A DNA stretch of 64,000 nt from PALSA-1003 sp963741315 (lineage in GTDB: Bacteria > Pseudomonadota > Gammaproteobacteria > Burkholderiales > Casimicrobiaceae). Made by a program: the position numbers and the translations under genes. Shown here piece by piece: positions 1-8,474 of this stretch (position 1 is its first letter; each line of letters opens with the position of its first letter). Under the pieces are notes generated by a model. That model was not told the origin of the DNA, ran no database searches, and saw nothing but the letters and a program-made list of their open reading frames with translations. The stretch is from the NCBI GenBank assembly GCA_963741315.1, contig CAVUHK010000001.1, positions 186,001 to 250,000 of the forward strand. The letters run 5' to 3'.

Positions 1-2
1 TC

Positions 3-1670
3 ACCTTCAGACTCGCTCCCGCGTCGAAGGAAGACGCGCTGTCGATGCTCGACGGCATCGCCGCCGCGGAAATACTCAAGGGTGTGCGCGGCGCCGATCC
101 GGTGAATCGCAACGCGCTCGCCGCGGTGATCCGAAACGTCTCGCGGCTCATTTCCGATTTCCCGGAAATCACCGAGATGGACTTGAATCCGGTATTCGCG
201 ACCAAACAGGGCGCCATCGCGGCCGACGTGCGCATCGTCGTCGACTTCGCTCCGGCCACTCCGCGCTTCCGGCCCGCGCACGACGACATCGTCCGCGACA
301 TGAACCGGATCATGAAGCCCGACGCGGTGGCGGTGATCGGCGCCTCGGCGGAAGAAGGCAAGATCGGCAATTCGGTGATGAAGAACCTGATCAACGGCGG
401 CTACAAGGGCGAGATCTACCCGATCAATCCTTCGGCTGGCGAGATCATGGGCCGCAAGGCGTACAAGAGCGTCAAGGACGTCCCGGGAAAGATCGACGTG
501 GCGGTGTTCGCGATTCCGGCAAAGTTCGTTGCTGCAGCACTGATCGAAGTCGGCGAAAAGAAGATCCCCGGCGCTGTGCTGATCCCGTCGGGCTTCGCCG
601 AGACCGGCAATGTCGAGGGCCAGCTGGAGATCCAGGCGATCGGACGCAAGTACGGCGTGCGCCTGATGGGCCCCAACATCTACGGCTTCTACTACACGTG
701 GAAGAATCTCTGCGCCACCTTCTGCACTGCGTACGACGTGAAAGGCCATGCCGCGCTGTCGTCGCAGTCCGGAGGCATCGGCATGGCGATCATCGGCTTC
801 TCGCGGTCGGCAAAGATGGGCGTGTCGGCCATCGTGGGACTGGGCAACAAATCGGACATCGACGAGGACGACCTGCTGACCTTCTTCGAACAGGACGACA
901 ACACGACCATCATCGCGCAGCACTGCGAGGACCTGAAGGACGGCCGCGCCTTCGCCGAAGTCGCCAAGCGGGTGTCGAAGAAGAAACCCATCGTCATGCT
1001 CAAGGCCGGGCGCACCAGCATGGGCGCGCGCGCGGCGAGTTCGCACACCGGCGCGCTCGCCGGCAACGACAAGATCTACGAGGATGTGCTCAAGCAATCG
1101 GGCGTGATCCGCGCCCGTAGCTTGCGCGACCTGCTCGAGTTCGCGAGGGCGATTCCGATCCTGCCCACGCCCAAGGGCGAAAACGTGCTCATCATCACCG
1201 GCGCGGGCGGCTCCGGTGTGCTGCTGTCCGACGCCTGCGTCGACAACGGCCTGTCGCTGATGGCGATGCCGCCCGATCTCGACGCGGCGTTTCGCAAGTT
1301 CATTCCGCCGTTCGGCGCGGCCGGCAACCCGGTCGACATCACCGGCGGCGAGCCACCCAAGACCTACCAGAATACGGTCAAGCTCGGCCTCGAAGACCCG
1401 CGCATCCACGCGCTGATCCTGGGCTACTGGCACACCATCGTGACTCCGCCGATGGTTTTCGCGCAGAAAATGGTCGAAGTGATCGACGAGATGAGGGCCA
1501 AGGGCATCCACAAGCCCGTCGTCGTCTCGCTGGCCGGGGACGTCCAGGTCGAAGAAGCCGCGGAGCATCTTTTCGCGCACGGCATCCCGGCCTATCCGTA
1601 CACGACAGAAACGCCGGTGGCGGTGCTGGGCGCCAAGTACAAGTGGGCGCGGGGTGCGGGCTTGATTTAA
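3..1670 (+). CDS. ADP-forming acyl-CoA synthetase (acetate--CoA ligase family), 5' end outside window
   Basis: The enzyme would join an acid to CoA using ATP, giving ADP and phosphate. The frame is open to the window edge, so this is a C-terminal fragment of 555 residues. The first ~85 residues match the end of an ATP-grasp (beta) domain, with a DFPEITEMDLNP motif. A Rossmann CoA-binding domain follows (AVIGASAEEGKIG, from about nt 330), then the ligase-CoA domain. SSHTGALAG at about nt 1038-1064 holds the histidine (codon 1044-1046) that carries phosphate in this family. The order ATP-grasp then CoA-binding is one of the known fused layouts. It lies 116 nt upstream of the tctCBA transporter genes, so activation of the imported acid is a reasonable inference. 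The substrate cannot be read from sequence. Confidence 0.85.
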   Translation, partial: TFRLAPASKEDALSMLDGIAAAEILKGVRGADPVNRNALAAVIRNVSRLISDFPEITEMDLNPVFATKQGAIAADVRIVVDFAPATPRFRPAHDDIVRDMNRIMKPDAVAVIGASAEEGKIGNSVMKNLINGGYKGEIYPINPSAGEIMGRKAYKSVKDVPGKIDVAVFAIPAKFVAAALIEVGEKKIPGAVLIPSGFAETGNVEGQLEIQAIGRKYGVRLMGPNIYGFYYTWKNLCATFCTAYDVKGHAALSSQSGGIGMAIIGFSRSAKMGVSAIVGLGNKSDIDEDDLLTFFEQDDNTTIIAQHCEDLKDGRAFAEVAKRVSKKKPIVMLKAGRTSMGARAASSHTGALAGNDKIYEDVLKQSGVIRARSLRDLLEFARAIPILPTPKGENVLIITGAGGSGVLLSDACVDNGLSLMAMPPDLDAAFRKFIPPFGAAGNPVDITGGEPPKTYQNTVKLGLEDPRIHALILGYWHTIVTPPMVFAQKMVEVIDEMRAKGIHKPVVVSLAGDVQVEEAAEHLFAHGIPAYPYTTETPVAVLGAKYKWARGAGLI

Positions 1671-1711
1671 TGTAGAAAGGTTGACGACAGGCTGCAGCCA
1701 ACTGCGGCATA

Positions 1712-1766
1712 ATGGAAATATCGCGCCTGGCGCGACAGGCCCCAAGTAGAGGGCCGATATTTCCAT
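1712..1766. repeat. 12-bp perfect inverted repeat upstream of tctC
   Basis: ATGGAAATATCG at 1712-1723 is repeated as its exact reverse complement at 1755-1766, with 31 bases between. The loop holds a smaller pairing, GGCCC with GGGCC. The right arm ends 8 bases before the AAGGAGG ribosome site of tctC. It could be an operator for a dimeric regulator or a leader-mRNA hairpin controlling transporter translation. No regulator gene is adjacent. Confidence 0.6.
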
Positions 1767-1786
1767 CCATGCTTAAGGAGGACGCA

Positions 1787-2809
1787 ATGCATCAACCTGA
1801 GGCGTCGCGCTCGCGACGCAAGACACTGGCGCTGCTCACGGGGCTGTTGGCGGCCGCGATCGCTGCAATGCCCGCGGCAGGCTGGGAACCGACCAAACCG
1901 GTCGAATTCGTCGTTCCCGCCGGAACCGGGGGCGGCGCCGACCAGATGGCGCGCTTCGTTCAGGGTGTCATCACCAAGAACAACCTGATGAAGCAGCCGA
2001 TGATCGTCGTCAACAAGTCGGGCGGCGCGGGCGCGGAAGGCTTCCTCGCGGTCAAGGAAGCCAAGGGCGACCCGTACAAGCTGATCATCACCCTGTCCAA
2101 CCTGTTCACCACGCCGCTGGCCACCGGGGTGCCTTTCAATTGGAAGGACCTGACACCCGTCGCGATGCTGGCGCTCGACCAGTTCGTGTTCTGGGTCAAC
2201 GCCGAGACGCCCTACAAGTCCGCCAAGGACTACACCGACGCGATCAGGGCCGGCGGCGCCAATAAATTCAAGATGGGCGGCACCGGCTCGAAGCAGGAGG
2301 ATCAGATCATCACCGTCGCCGTCGAAAAGGCGACCGGCGTCAAGATGATCTATGTGCCCTTCAAGGGCGGCGGTGACGTCGCGGTGCAACTCGTCGGCAA
2401 GCACATCGATTCGACGGTCAACAATCCCATCGAAGCGGTCGCCCAGTGGCGCGCCGGCAGCCTGCGCCCCCTATGCGTGTTCGACAGTGCGCGCATGCCG
2501 TACAAGTCGAAGGTCACCGACACGATGTCATGGAACGACATCCCTGCCTGCAAGGATGCAGGACTGGCGATCGAGTACCTGATGCTGCGCGGCATCTTCA
2601 TGCCGGCCGGCGTCACCAAGGAGCAGGTCGATTTCTATGTCGACCTGTTCAAGAAGGTCCGCGAAACGCCCGACTGGAAGAAGTTCATGGAAGAGGGCGC
2701 GTTCAAGGACACCTTCATGACCGGCGCCGACTACGCCAAGTGGGTCGAAAGGGAAGAGAAGGTCCACTACGACCTGATGAAGGAAGCCGGATTCCTGTCC
2801 AAACCCTGA
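1787..2809 (+). CDS. tctC: Tripartite tricarboxylate transporter substrate-binding protein (Bug/TctC family)
   Basis: This is the periplasmic receptor of a tripartite tricarboxylate transporter, 340 residues. The start at 1787 is chosen because AAGGAGG (1775-1781) sits five bases upstream and the protein then opens with a signal peptide (arginine-rich start, hydrophobic core, cleavage near AAGW). The mature protein begins with the Bug-family strand KPVEFVVPAGTGGGAD. The motifs VNKSGGAGAEG and YVPFKGGGDVAVQL line the ligand cleft in this family. An in-frame ATG at 1712 lies inside the inverted repeat and lacks a ribosome site. tctB and tctA follow, giving a complete transporter. The ligand is probably a carboxylate, perhaps malonate given the downstream matB. 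Confidence 0.92.
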   Translation: MHQPEASRSRRKTLALLTGLLAAAIAAMPAAGWEPTKPVEFVVPAGTGGGADQMARFVQGVITKNNLMKQPMIVVNKSGGAGAEGFLAVKEAKGDPYKLIITLSNLFTTPLATGVPFNWKDLTPVAMLALDQFVFWVNAETPYKSAKDYTDAIRAGGANKFKMGGTGSKQEDQIITVAVEKATGVKMIYVPFKGGGDVAVQLVGKHIDSTVNNPIEAVAQWRAGSLRPLCVFDSARMPYKSKVTDTMSWNDIPACKDAGLAIEYLMLRGIFMPAGVTKEQVDFYVDLFKKVRETPDWKKFMEEGAFKDTFMTGADYAKWVEREEKVHYDLMKEAGFLSKP

Positions 2810-2897
2810 TCCGCGCCATTCAGGCTGCACGCAAAACCGTGTGGCCTTTTTTTCGTTTGCAACGCCGCCCTTCGGATCGGAAACAGGGATCACTTCG

Positions 2898-3419
2898 ATG
2901 AATCAGGACCCACAGTCCGGCGCCGGCGAGCGCGCGGCGGTTTCGATGCGCACGATGGAAATCGTCGTCGCTCTGATCATCATGGTGCTCGGCGCGATCG
3001 TCGTGTTCGACAGCCATCGGCTCGGGTCGAGCTGGGGCGACGACGGGCCGCAGTCCGGATATTTCCCGTTCTACATCGGCCTGCTGCTGTGCTTTTCGAG
3101 CGTCGGTACGCTGGTGCAAACGCTGCGGGACGAGAATGCACCGGGCGAGAGCTTCGTGACCCGCGACAAGCTGAAACTGGTGCTGACCGTGCTGTTGCCG
3201 GCGCTGCTCTACGTCGTCGGCGTGCAGTACGTCGGGCTCTATGTCGCCTCGGCGATCTACATCGCGTTCTTCATGGTGTGGCTGGGCAAGTACTCGTGGT
3301 TCAAGAGCGCCGCCGTCGCGCTCGCCGTGACCGTCAGCCTGTTCCTGATGTTCGAAGTCTGGTTCAAGGTGCCGCTGTTCAAGGGCACGCTCGATCCGTT
3401 GAGTTTCCTCGGCTACTGA
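2898..3419 (+). CDS. tctB: Tripartite tricarboxylate transporter small membrane subunit TctB
   Basis: The product is the small membrane subunit of the transporter, 173 residues. It has four predicted hydrophobic segments: after TMEIVVALII, around FPFYIGLLLCFSS, around VLTVLLPALLYVVG, and a last pair near VALAVTVSLFLMF. The acidic loop GPQSGYFPFYIG is typical of the family. The ATG at 2898 is the first sensible start. An upstream in-frame ATG at 2841 would add a non-conserved hydrophobic stretch, and no strong ribosome site is visible for either. It sits between tctC and tctA on the same strand. Confidence 0.88.
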   Translation: MNQDPQSGAGERAAVSMRTMEIVVALIIMVLGAIVVFDSHRLGSSWGDDGPQSGYFPFYIGLLLCFSSVGTLVQTLRDENAPGESFVTRDKLKLVLTVLLPALLYVVGVQYVGLYVASAIYIAFFMVWLGKYSWFKSAAVALAVTVSLFLMFEVWFKVPLFKGTLDPLSFLGY

Positions 3420-3460
3420 CCCTCGAGAGTCAGGTCCGTCATGCCATCGCGGGAGGCGAT

Positions 3461-4960
3461 TTGCTAGAACTCGGTGCGCTGTTCCACGGCTTCGCGGTCG
3501 TGCTCTCGCCGTACAACATCCTGCTGATGATGGTCGGCATCGTGCTCGGCGTGATCATCGGCGTGCTGCCCGGCCTGGGCGGCGCCAATGGCGTGGCGAT
3601 CCTGCTGCCGCTGACCTTCACCATGCCGCCGACCTCCGCGATCATCATGCTGTCGTGCATCTACTGGGGTGCGCTGTTCGGCGGCGCGATCACGTCGATA
3701 TTGTTCAACATCCCGGGCGAACCGTGGTCGGTGGCCACCACCTTCGACGGCTATCCGCTGGCGCAGAAGGGCCGCGCCGGCGAAGCGCTGACCGCGTCGT
3801 TCACCTCATCCTTCGTCGGCGCACTGGTAGCGGTCATCATGATCACCTTCCTGGCGCCATTGGTCGCATCATTCGCGCTCAAGTTCGGTCCACCCGAGTT
3901 CTTTGCCGTCTACCTGCTGACCTTCTGCAGCTTCATCGGCATGGGTAAGGGCTCGCCGTTCAAGACGCTCGCGGCGATGATGCTCGGCTTCGCGCTGGCC
4001 GCGGTCGGGATGGACAACGTCACCGGCAAGCTGCGGCTGATCTTCGGCTTCACCGACCTGATGCGCGGCTTCGATTTCCTGATCGCGGTCATCGGCCTGT
4101 TCGGCATCGGCGAGATCCTGCTGTCGATGGAAGAAGGCCTGTCGTTCACCGGCAAGTCGGCCAAGATCAACATGAAGATCGTTCTGGAGACCTGGAAGAA
4201 GTTGCCGAAATACTGGATGACATCGGTGCGCAGTTCGCTCATCGGCATCTGGATGGGCATCACGCCCGGCGGCGCGACGCCGGCCTCGTTCATGAGTTAC
4301 GGCGTGGCTAAGCGCATGTCGCCCAACGGCAAGAACTTCGGCAAGGGCGAACTCGAGGGCGTCGTCGCACCGGAAACCGCTGCGCACGCGGCCGGAACGT
4401 CGGCACTGTTGCCCATGCTGGCGTTGGGCATTCCCGGTTCGCCCACCGCGGCGGTGCTGCTTGGCGGTTTGCTGATCTGGGGACTGCAACCGGGGCCACT
4501 GCTGTTCGTCGAGCAGAAGGATTTCGTCTGGGGCCTGATTGCCAGCATGTACCTGGGCAACATTGCGGGCCTGATCGTCGTGCTGACCTGCGTGCCGTTC
4601 TTCGCCGCGATCCTGCGCGTGCCCTTCTCGATCATCGCTCCGATCATCATCGTCATCTGCGCGATCGGCGCGTACACGGTCCACGGCGCGATGCTCGACA
4701 TCTGGTTCATGATGATGTTCGGCGTGGTCGGCTATGTGTTCAAGAAACTCGACTATCCGCTGGCGCCTCTAGTGCTGGCGCTGGTGCTGGGCGACCGGGC
4801 CGAGGACTCCTTTCGCCAGTCGATGCTGATATCGCAGGGAACCGCGGGCATCTTTTTCTCCAACTGGCTGGTGGGCGGCATCACCAGCCTGGCCATCGTG
4901 CTGCTGGTGTGGCCACTGCTCTCCAAGGGCCTGGCGGGGGTGCGCCACCGCATGGCCTAA
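3461..4960 (+). CDS. tctA: Tripartite tricarboxylate transporter large membrane subunit TctA
   Basis: The product is the 499-residue permease subunit, the usual size, with about ten to twelve membrane segments. The start is a TTG at 3461 preceded by GGGAGG at 3451-3456; no in-frame ATG lies near the conserved N-terminus (LFHGFAVVLSPYN). Family hallmarks are GVLPGLGG near residue 35, the glycine-rich GALFGGAITSILFNIPGEP segment, and LALGIPGSPTAAVLLGG in the second half, which mirrors the first as expected from the internal duplication of TctA. With tctC and tctB it makes an ion-coupled carboxylate importer. Confidence 0.93.
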   Translation: MLELGALFHGFAVVLSPYNILLMMVGIVLGVIIGVLPGLGGANGVAILLPLTFTMPPTSAIIMLSCIYWGALFGGAITSILFNIPGEPWSVATTFDGYPLAQKGRAGEALTASFTSSFVGALVAVIMITFLAPLVASFALKFGPPEFFAVYLLTFCSFIGMGKGSPFKTLAAMMLGFALAAVGMDNVTGKLRLIFGFTDLMRGFDFLIAVIGLFGIGEILLSMEEGLSFTGKSAKINMKIVLETWKKLPKYWMTSVRSSLIGIWMGITPGGATPASFMSYGVAKRMSPNGKNFGKGELEGVVAPETAAHAAGTSALLPMLALGIPGSPTAAVLLGGLLIWGLQPGPLLFVEQKDFVWGLIASMYLGNIAGLIVVLTCVPFFAAILRVPFSIIAPIIIVICAIGAYTVHGAMLDIWFMMMFGVVGYVFKKLDYPLAPLVLALVLGDRAEDSFRQSMLISQGTAGIFFSNWLVGGITSLAIVLLVWPLLSKGLAGVRHRMA

Positions 4961-5026
4961 GGCGCACCTGCGCGGTGGCCGGACCGCGTTAGAATTCGCC
5001 CGGGTGGTCCACCGGAGCCGCACGCG

Positions 5027-6523
5027 ATGAATGCCAACCTGTACGCACTGTTCCGCGCGCACTTCGGCGAGCGCATGGAAGCTCCCTGCATCCTGCTCGC
5101 CGATCACTCGACGATCACCTACGGCGAACTCGACGCGACCGCGGCGCGCTTCGCGCACGCGTTGCTCGCGACCGGCGCGCACCCCGGCGACCGGGTTGCG
5201 GTCCAGGTCGAGAAATGCTGGGAAGCCCTCGCGCTCTACCTGGCGTGCCTGCGCGCCGGGCTGGTCTACCTGCCGCTCAATACCGCGTATCAGAAGGGCG
5301 AACTCGGCTACTTCTTCGGCGACGCCGAGCCGACGATCATTGTTGGTCGTGGCGATGCCGCACCGCTGCTCGCATCGCTTCGACCGCAGGCAACGGTGTT
5401 CACGCTTGGCGCCGGCGACGGCACTCTGCTGGAAGCTGCGCGCGACCAGTCGAAGCTCTTCGATCCCGCGCAAAGCGCCCCGGACGATCTCGCAGCGATC
5501 CTCTACACCTCCGGCACGACCGGGCGCGCCAAGGGCGCGATGCTCTCCCACCGCAACCTCGCAAGCAATGCGCTGACGCTGGTCGACCGCTGGGGCTTCA
5601 CCCACGACGACGTGCTGCTGCATGCGCTGCCGCTCTATCACGTGCACGGATTGTTCGTCGCCTGCCACTGCGCGCTGCTGTCGGGTGCGCGCATGCTCTG
5701 GTTCGCCAAATTCGACGCGCGCGCCGTCGTCGCCGCGCTACCCAGGGCGACGGTGATGATGGGCGTGCCGACCTTCTACTCTCGACTGCTCTCGGAGCCC
5801 AATTTCGGCGCCGACACTTGCCGCACCATCCGCCTGTTCGTGTCCGGTTCCGCACCGCTGCTGCCTGCCACCTTCGACGAATTCGCGCAGCGCACCGGAC
5901 AGGCGATCCTCGAGCGTTACGGCATGACCGAAACCGGCATGAACACGTCGAATCCGCTGGTCGGCGAACGCCGCTGCGGGAGCGTGGGCCTGCCGCTGCC
6001 AGGTGTCAGCGCGCGCGTGGTCCACGCCAACGGCCAACCGTGCGCGCCGGGAGAAGTCGGCAGCATCCAGGTCAAGGGGCCTAACGTCTTCTCGGGTTAT
6101 TGGCGCATGCCTGAAAAAACTGCCGAGGAATTCACCGCCGACGGCTATTTCAAAACCGGCGACATGGGCGAAATAATGCCCGACGGCTACCTGCGCATCG
6201 TTGGCCGCGCCAAGGACCTGATCATCACCGGCGGCCTGAATGTCTATCCCAAGGAAGTCGAGGAGCGCATCGACGCGCTGGCCGGCGTGGTCGAGTCGGC
6301 GGTGATCGGCGTGCCCGACGCGGACTTCGGCGAAGGCGTCACCGCGGTCATTGTCGCGGCGAAAGACAGCACGCTGACCGAGGCCGGCGTCATCGCGCAA
6401 TTGAAGTCCGAGATCGCCGGCTTCAAGGTGCCCAAGCGCGTGCACTTCGTCGACGACCTGCCGCGCAACGCCATGGGCAAGGTCGAGAAAAACGTGCTCA
6501 GGCAGCGCTACGCAGCGGGCTGA
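5027..6523 (+). CDS. matB: Malonyl-CoA synthetase (malonate--CoA ligase)
   Basis: An AMP-forming acyl-CoA synthetase of 498 residues that would convert malonate, ATP and CoA to malonyl-CoA. The N-terminal part closely follows rhizobial MatB, as in RVAVQVEK and VYLPLNTAYQKGEL. The phosphate loop YTSGTTGRAKG starts at residue 160, the A5 motif YGMTETG at 298, and the lysine motif PRNAMGKVEK closes the protein. MatB is distinguished from other members mainly by the N-terminal half, so methylmalonate or another short acid remains possible. It starts 66 nt after tctA, which suggests the transporter brings in its substrate. No malonyl-CoA decarboxylase (matA) is in the window. Confidence 0.82.
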   Translation: MNANLYALFRAHFGERMEAPCILLADHSTITYGELDATAARFAHALLATGAHPGDRVAVQVEKCWEALALYLACLRAGLVYLPLNTAYQKGELGYFFGDAEPTIIVGRGDAAPLLASLRPQATVFTLGAGDGTLLEAARDQSKLFDPAQSAPDDLAAILYTSGTTGRAKGAMLSHRNLASNALTLVDRWGFTHDDVLLHALPLYHVHGLFVACHCALLSGARMLWFAKFDARAVVAALPRATVMMGVPTFYSRLLSEPNFGADTCRTIRLFVSGSAPLLPATFDEFAQRTGQAILERYGMTETGMNTSNPLVGERRCGSVGLPLPGVSARVVHANGQPCAPGEVGSIQVKGPNVFSGYWRMPEKTAEEFTADGYFKTGDMGEIMPDGYLRIVGRAKDLIITGGLNVYPKEVEERIDALAGVVESAVIGVPDADFGEGVTAVIVAAKDSTLTEAGVIAQLKSEIAGFKVPKRVHFVDDLPRNAMGKVEKNVLRQRYAAG

Positions 6524-6531
6524 CCGGCGCC

Positions 6532-7341
6532 TCAGCCGCGAAACGATTTCCACAGCATGTAGGCGCCGAGCACGAACAGCAGCAGCGAGAACGCACGCCG
6601 CAGCCGCGCCACCGGCCACCCATGCGCGACCTTCGCGCCGAGCGGTGCGAGCAGGACGCTGGCCACGGCGACGCCCGCGAGCGCCGGCAGGTAGACGTAG
6701 CCGAGCGAAAACGGCGGCAGATCCGCATGCCGCAACCCGGCAATGACGTAGCTGATCGTCGCCGCGACCGCGACCGGCCAGCCGATCGCTGCCGAGGTCG
6801 CGACGGCCGTGTGCACCTTGATGTTACTGCGAACCATGAATGGCACTGCCAGGAATGCGCCGGCAGTGCCCGCCATTCCCGCGACCAGCCCGATGCCGAC
6901 GCCGACCGCGAACAGTCCCCACTTGCCGGGCAGCGCCCCCGTCGCCAGGGGCGGCCGATTCAGGTACATGCGAAAGCCCGCGGTCCAGATGACGGCGCCG
7001 ACCAGGAACGCCAGCACACGCATGGGCAGCACGCTGGCGACCTGCGGCCCGATCAGCGAACCGACGACCAATCCGGGCGCCAGGGCACGCACAATATTCC
7101 AATCGATCGCGCCACGGAGGTGATGGGCGCGCGCCGAGGACAATGCGGTGAATACGATCGTCGCCGACGAAGTGCCGATCGCCAGCGGCAGCACATGCGT
7201 CGCGGCGAAACCTTCGTAGGCGAACGCTTCCATCAGCACCGGCACGATGGTGAATCCGCCACCGATGCCAAGCAGTCCAGCGAGAAACCCGACCACCGCC
7301 CCCAGCGTGATGTATACCGGGAACAGCGACCAGTCGATCAC
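6532..7341 (-). CDS. TauE/SafE family membrane permease
   Basis: A 269-residue polytopic membrane protein of the TauE/SafE (sulfite exporter) superfamily with about eight membrane segments. The two repeat signatures are visible: GFLAGLLGIGGGF near residue 19 and GLVAGMAGTAGAFLAVPF in the second half. Members export or import sulfur- or carbon-containing anions, and the substrate here is unknown. The start is a GTG whose bases overlap the TGA of the EVE gene (GTGA at 7338-7341), so the two genes are probably translationally coupled. The longer ATG-initiated reading at 7374 would put ten extra polar residues in front and overlap the neighbour. Confidence 0.85.
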   Translation of the reverse strand: MIDWSLFPVYITLGAVVGFLAGLLGIGGGFTIVPVLMEAFAYEGFAATHVLPLAIGTSSATIVFTALSSARAHHLRGAIDWNIVRALAPGLVVGSLIGPQVASVLPMRVLAFLVGAVIWTAGFRMYLNRPPLATGALPGKWGLFAVGVGIGLVAGMAGTAGAFLAVPFMVRSNIKVHTAVATSAAIGWPVAVAATISYVIAGLRHADLPPFSLGYVYLPALAGVAVASVLLAPLGAKVAHGWPVARLRRAFSLLLFVLGAYMLWKSFRG

Positions 7342-7802
7342 GCGCGCGACGCCAGTCGCTCGACGCTCTTCCACTCCTTCGCCGTCACCGGCGTGATCGA
7401 GAGCCGGTTGCCGCGTTGTAGCACCATCATGGTGGCGAGATTCTTGTCGGCGCGCATCTCGGCGAGCGCGATCAGGCGCGTCTTCTTCACCAGCGTGACT
7501 TCGACGTTGAACCAGCGCGGCGCATCGGGCGTCGCCTTGGCATCGTAGTACTTGCTTTTCCGGTCAAACTGCGACGCGTCGGGGTAGGCAAGCTTGCTCA
7601 CGCGGACGATGCCTGCGATGCCCGGCTCGGGACAGCTGGAGTGGTAGAAGAAGGCCAGGTCGCCGAGCTGCATCTGGTCGCGCATGTAATTGCGCGCGGT
7701 GTAGTTGCGCACGCCGTACCAGGCGACGGTCTTCTTGGGCATCGCCGCGAGATCGTCGATGGAGACGTCATCGGGTTCGGATTTCATCAGCCAGTAGCGC
7801 AT
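7338..7802 (-). CDS. EVE domain-containing protein
   Basis: A 154-residue single-domain EVE protein, related to human thymocyte nuclear protein 1 and to the PUA fold. The family start MRYWLMKSEPDD is present, followed by VAWYGVRNYTARNYMRD and FFYHSSCPEPGIAGIVRV. The aromatic cage of EVE domains is thought to bind modified bases in DNA or RNA, but no cellular role is settled for the stand-alone bacterial proteins. In many proteobacteria this gene lies near zapA and the 6S RNA gene, as here. The downstream TauE gene overlaps its stop codon. Confidence 0.92.
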   Translation of the reverse strand: MRYWLMKSEPDDVSIDDLAAMPKKTVAWYGVRNYTARNYMRDQMQLGDLAFFYHSSCPEPGIAGIVRVSKLAYPDASQFDRKSKYYDAKATPDAPRWFNVEVTLVKKTRLIALAEMRADKNLATMMVLQRGNRLSITPVTAKEWKSVERLASRA

Positions 7803-7900
7803 CGTCTACCCCGCATCAGCCTGAGTATTCGCGTCGTGCCGGACTGCAGAAAGCGTGACGTTAGGTCGTCGAGTTCGCAAGGCTCACCATACTCTCAGCA

Positions 7901-8182
7901 CTATTGCGTCTGCCGGCGCGTAACCTCGACGACCTTTCCCTCACGAATCACGATCGTCGTGAGCATCCGGTCATCGCCATACGTTGGCAAATAGATCCAC
8001 CGCTTGACAGTGACCGTTGCGCCGCCTCCCGAGTCGATACTTTCGCTGTCCGGCTTGCCGATGTTTACCAGAACGTCCCCCTCACTCATGCCTTCACGGA
8101 TGAATTTGCGTTCAGAGGGACCGGCGGCAAATGCAGAAACGGAACACACCGCCAGTAGCATTGCCAACAACAGTTTCTTCAT
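7901..8182 (-). CDS. Small exported protein of unknown function
   Basis: A 93-residue protein with a clear signal peptide (MKKLLLAMLLAVCSVSAFA) and a ~74-residue mature part. The mature part has GMSEGDVLVNIGKPDSE followed by a beta-rich segment (VKRWIYLP, LTTIVIREGKVVEV). This layout, one short helix with a G-x-P turn and then a strand pair ending in a V-x-x-V motif, resembles DUF2845 and SmpA/OmlA-like periplasmic modules, but I cannot assign it firmly. AGGAGG at 8187-8192 precedes the ATG closely. It sits just downstream of the 6S RNA terminator, so it should have its own promoter. Confidence 0.75.
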   Translation of the reverse strand: MKKLLLAMLLAVCSVSAFAAGPSERKFIREGMSEGDVLVNIGKPDSESIDSGGGATVTVKRWIYLPTYGDDRMLTTIVIREGKVVEVTRRQTQ

Positions 8183-8240
8183 ATTGCCTCCTGCAGATCT
8201 CGCAGTTCAAAGAGCTTCTCAACACAGTCGGCGGCACACG

Positions 8241-8273
8241 GAAAGAAAACGGCGCCGCTTGCGCAGTGCCGTT
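8241..8273 (-). terminator. Rho-independent terminator of 6S RNA
   Basis: Read on the minus strand, AACGGC (8273-8268) pairs with GCCGTT (8253-8248) around a GC-rich inner hairpin. The uridine-rich tail TTTTCTTTC follows directly. It lies about ten bases after the predicted 6S RNA closing stem. Confidence 0.65.
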
Positions 8274-8283
8274 GCTGAAGTGA

Positions 8284-8460
8284 GTCCCCCACCTGTGCCG
8301 TACCGACCCAGGTCTTGAACCGCGGTTCAAGAGGGTCGCCTGCCAGGGCCATCAGGCGCTTCCGCGTAGGGAGCGCACACCGGCCCATAAAGGCTTGGCA
8401 ACCTCGCTAAGTTAGCATTGGTTCAAAGAACATAGAGCCAGTTCGAACACCGCAGGGGAC
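8284..8460 (-). ncRNA. ssrS: 6S RNA
   Basis: 6S RNA binds the sigma-70 holoenzyme and mimics an open promoter. Three things support the call. First, it lies immediately downstream of zapA on the same strand, the conserved proteobacterial position. Second, GTCCCC at 8460-8455 can pair with GGGGGAC at 8290-8284 to close a ~177-nt rod. Third, the 3' half carries TCTTGAACCGCGGTTCAAGA at 8332-8313, a perfect 20-base palindrome equivalent to the CTTGAACC-GGTTCAAG element near the 3' end of Escherichia coli 6S RNA. The mature ends are estimated from the terminal helix and may be off by several bases. Confidence 0.82.
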
Positions 8461-8474
8461 AATCGGCGCAGCCC

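Noticed and set aside
1681..1713. Promoter for tctC from TTGACG and CATAAT
   Set aside because: The spacing is 21 bases, too long for a normal sigma-70 promoter; kept only as a weak possibility.
4990..4995. TAGAAT upstream of matB as a -10 box
   Set aside because: No -35 hexamer at a suitable distance; the gene is close enough to tctA to be co-transcribed.
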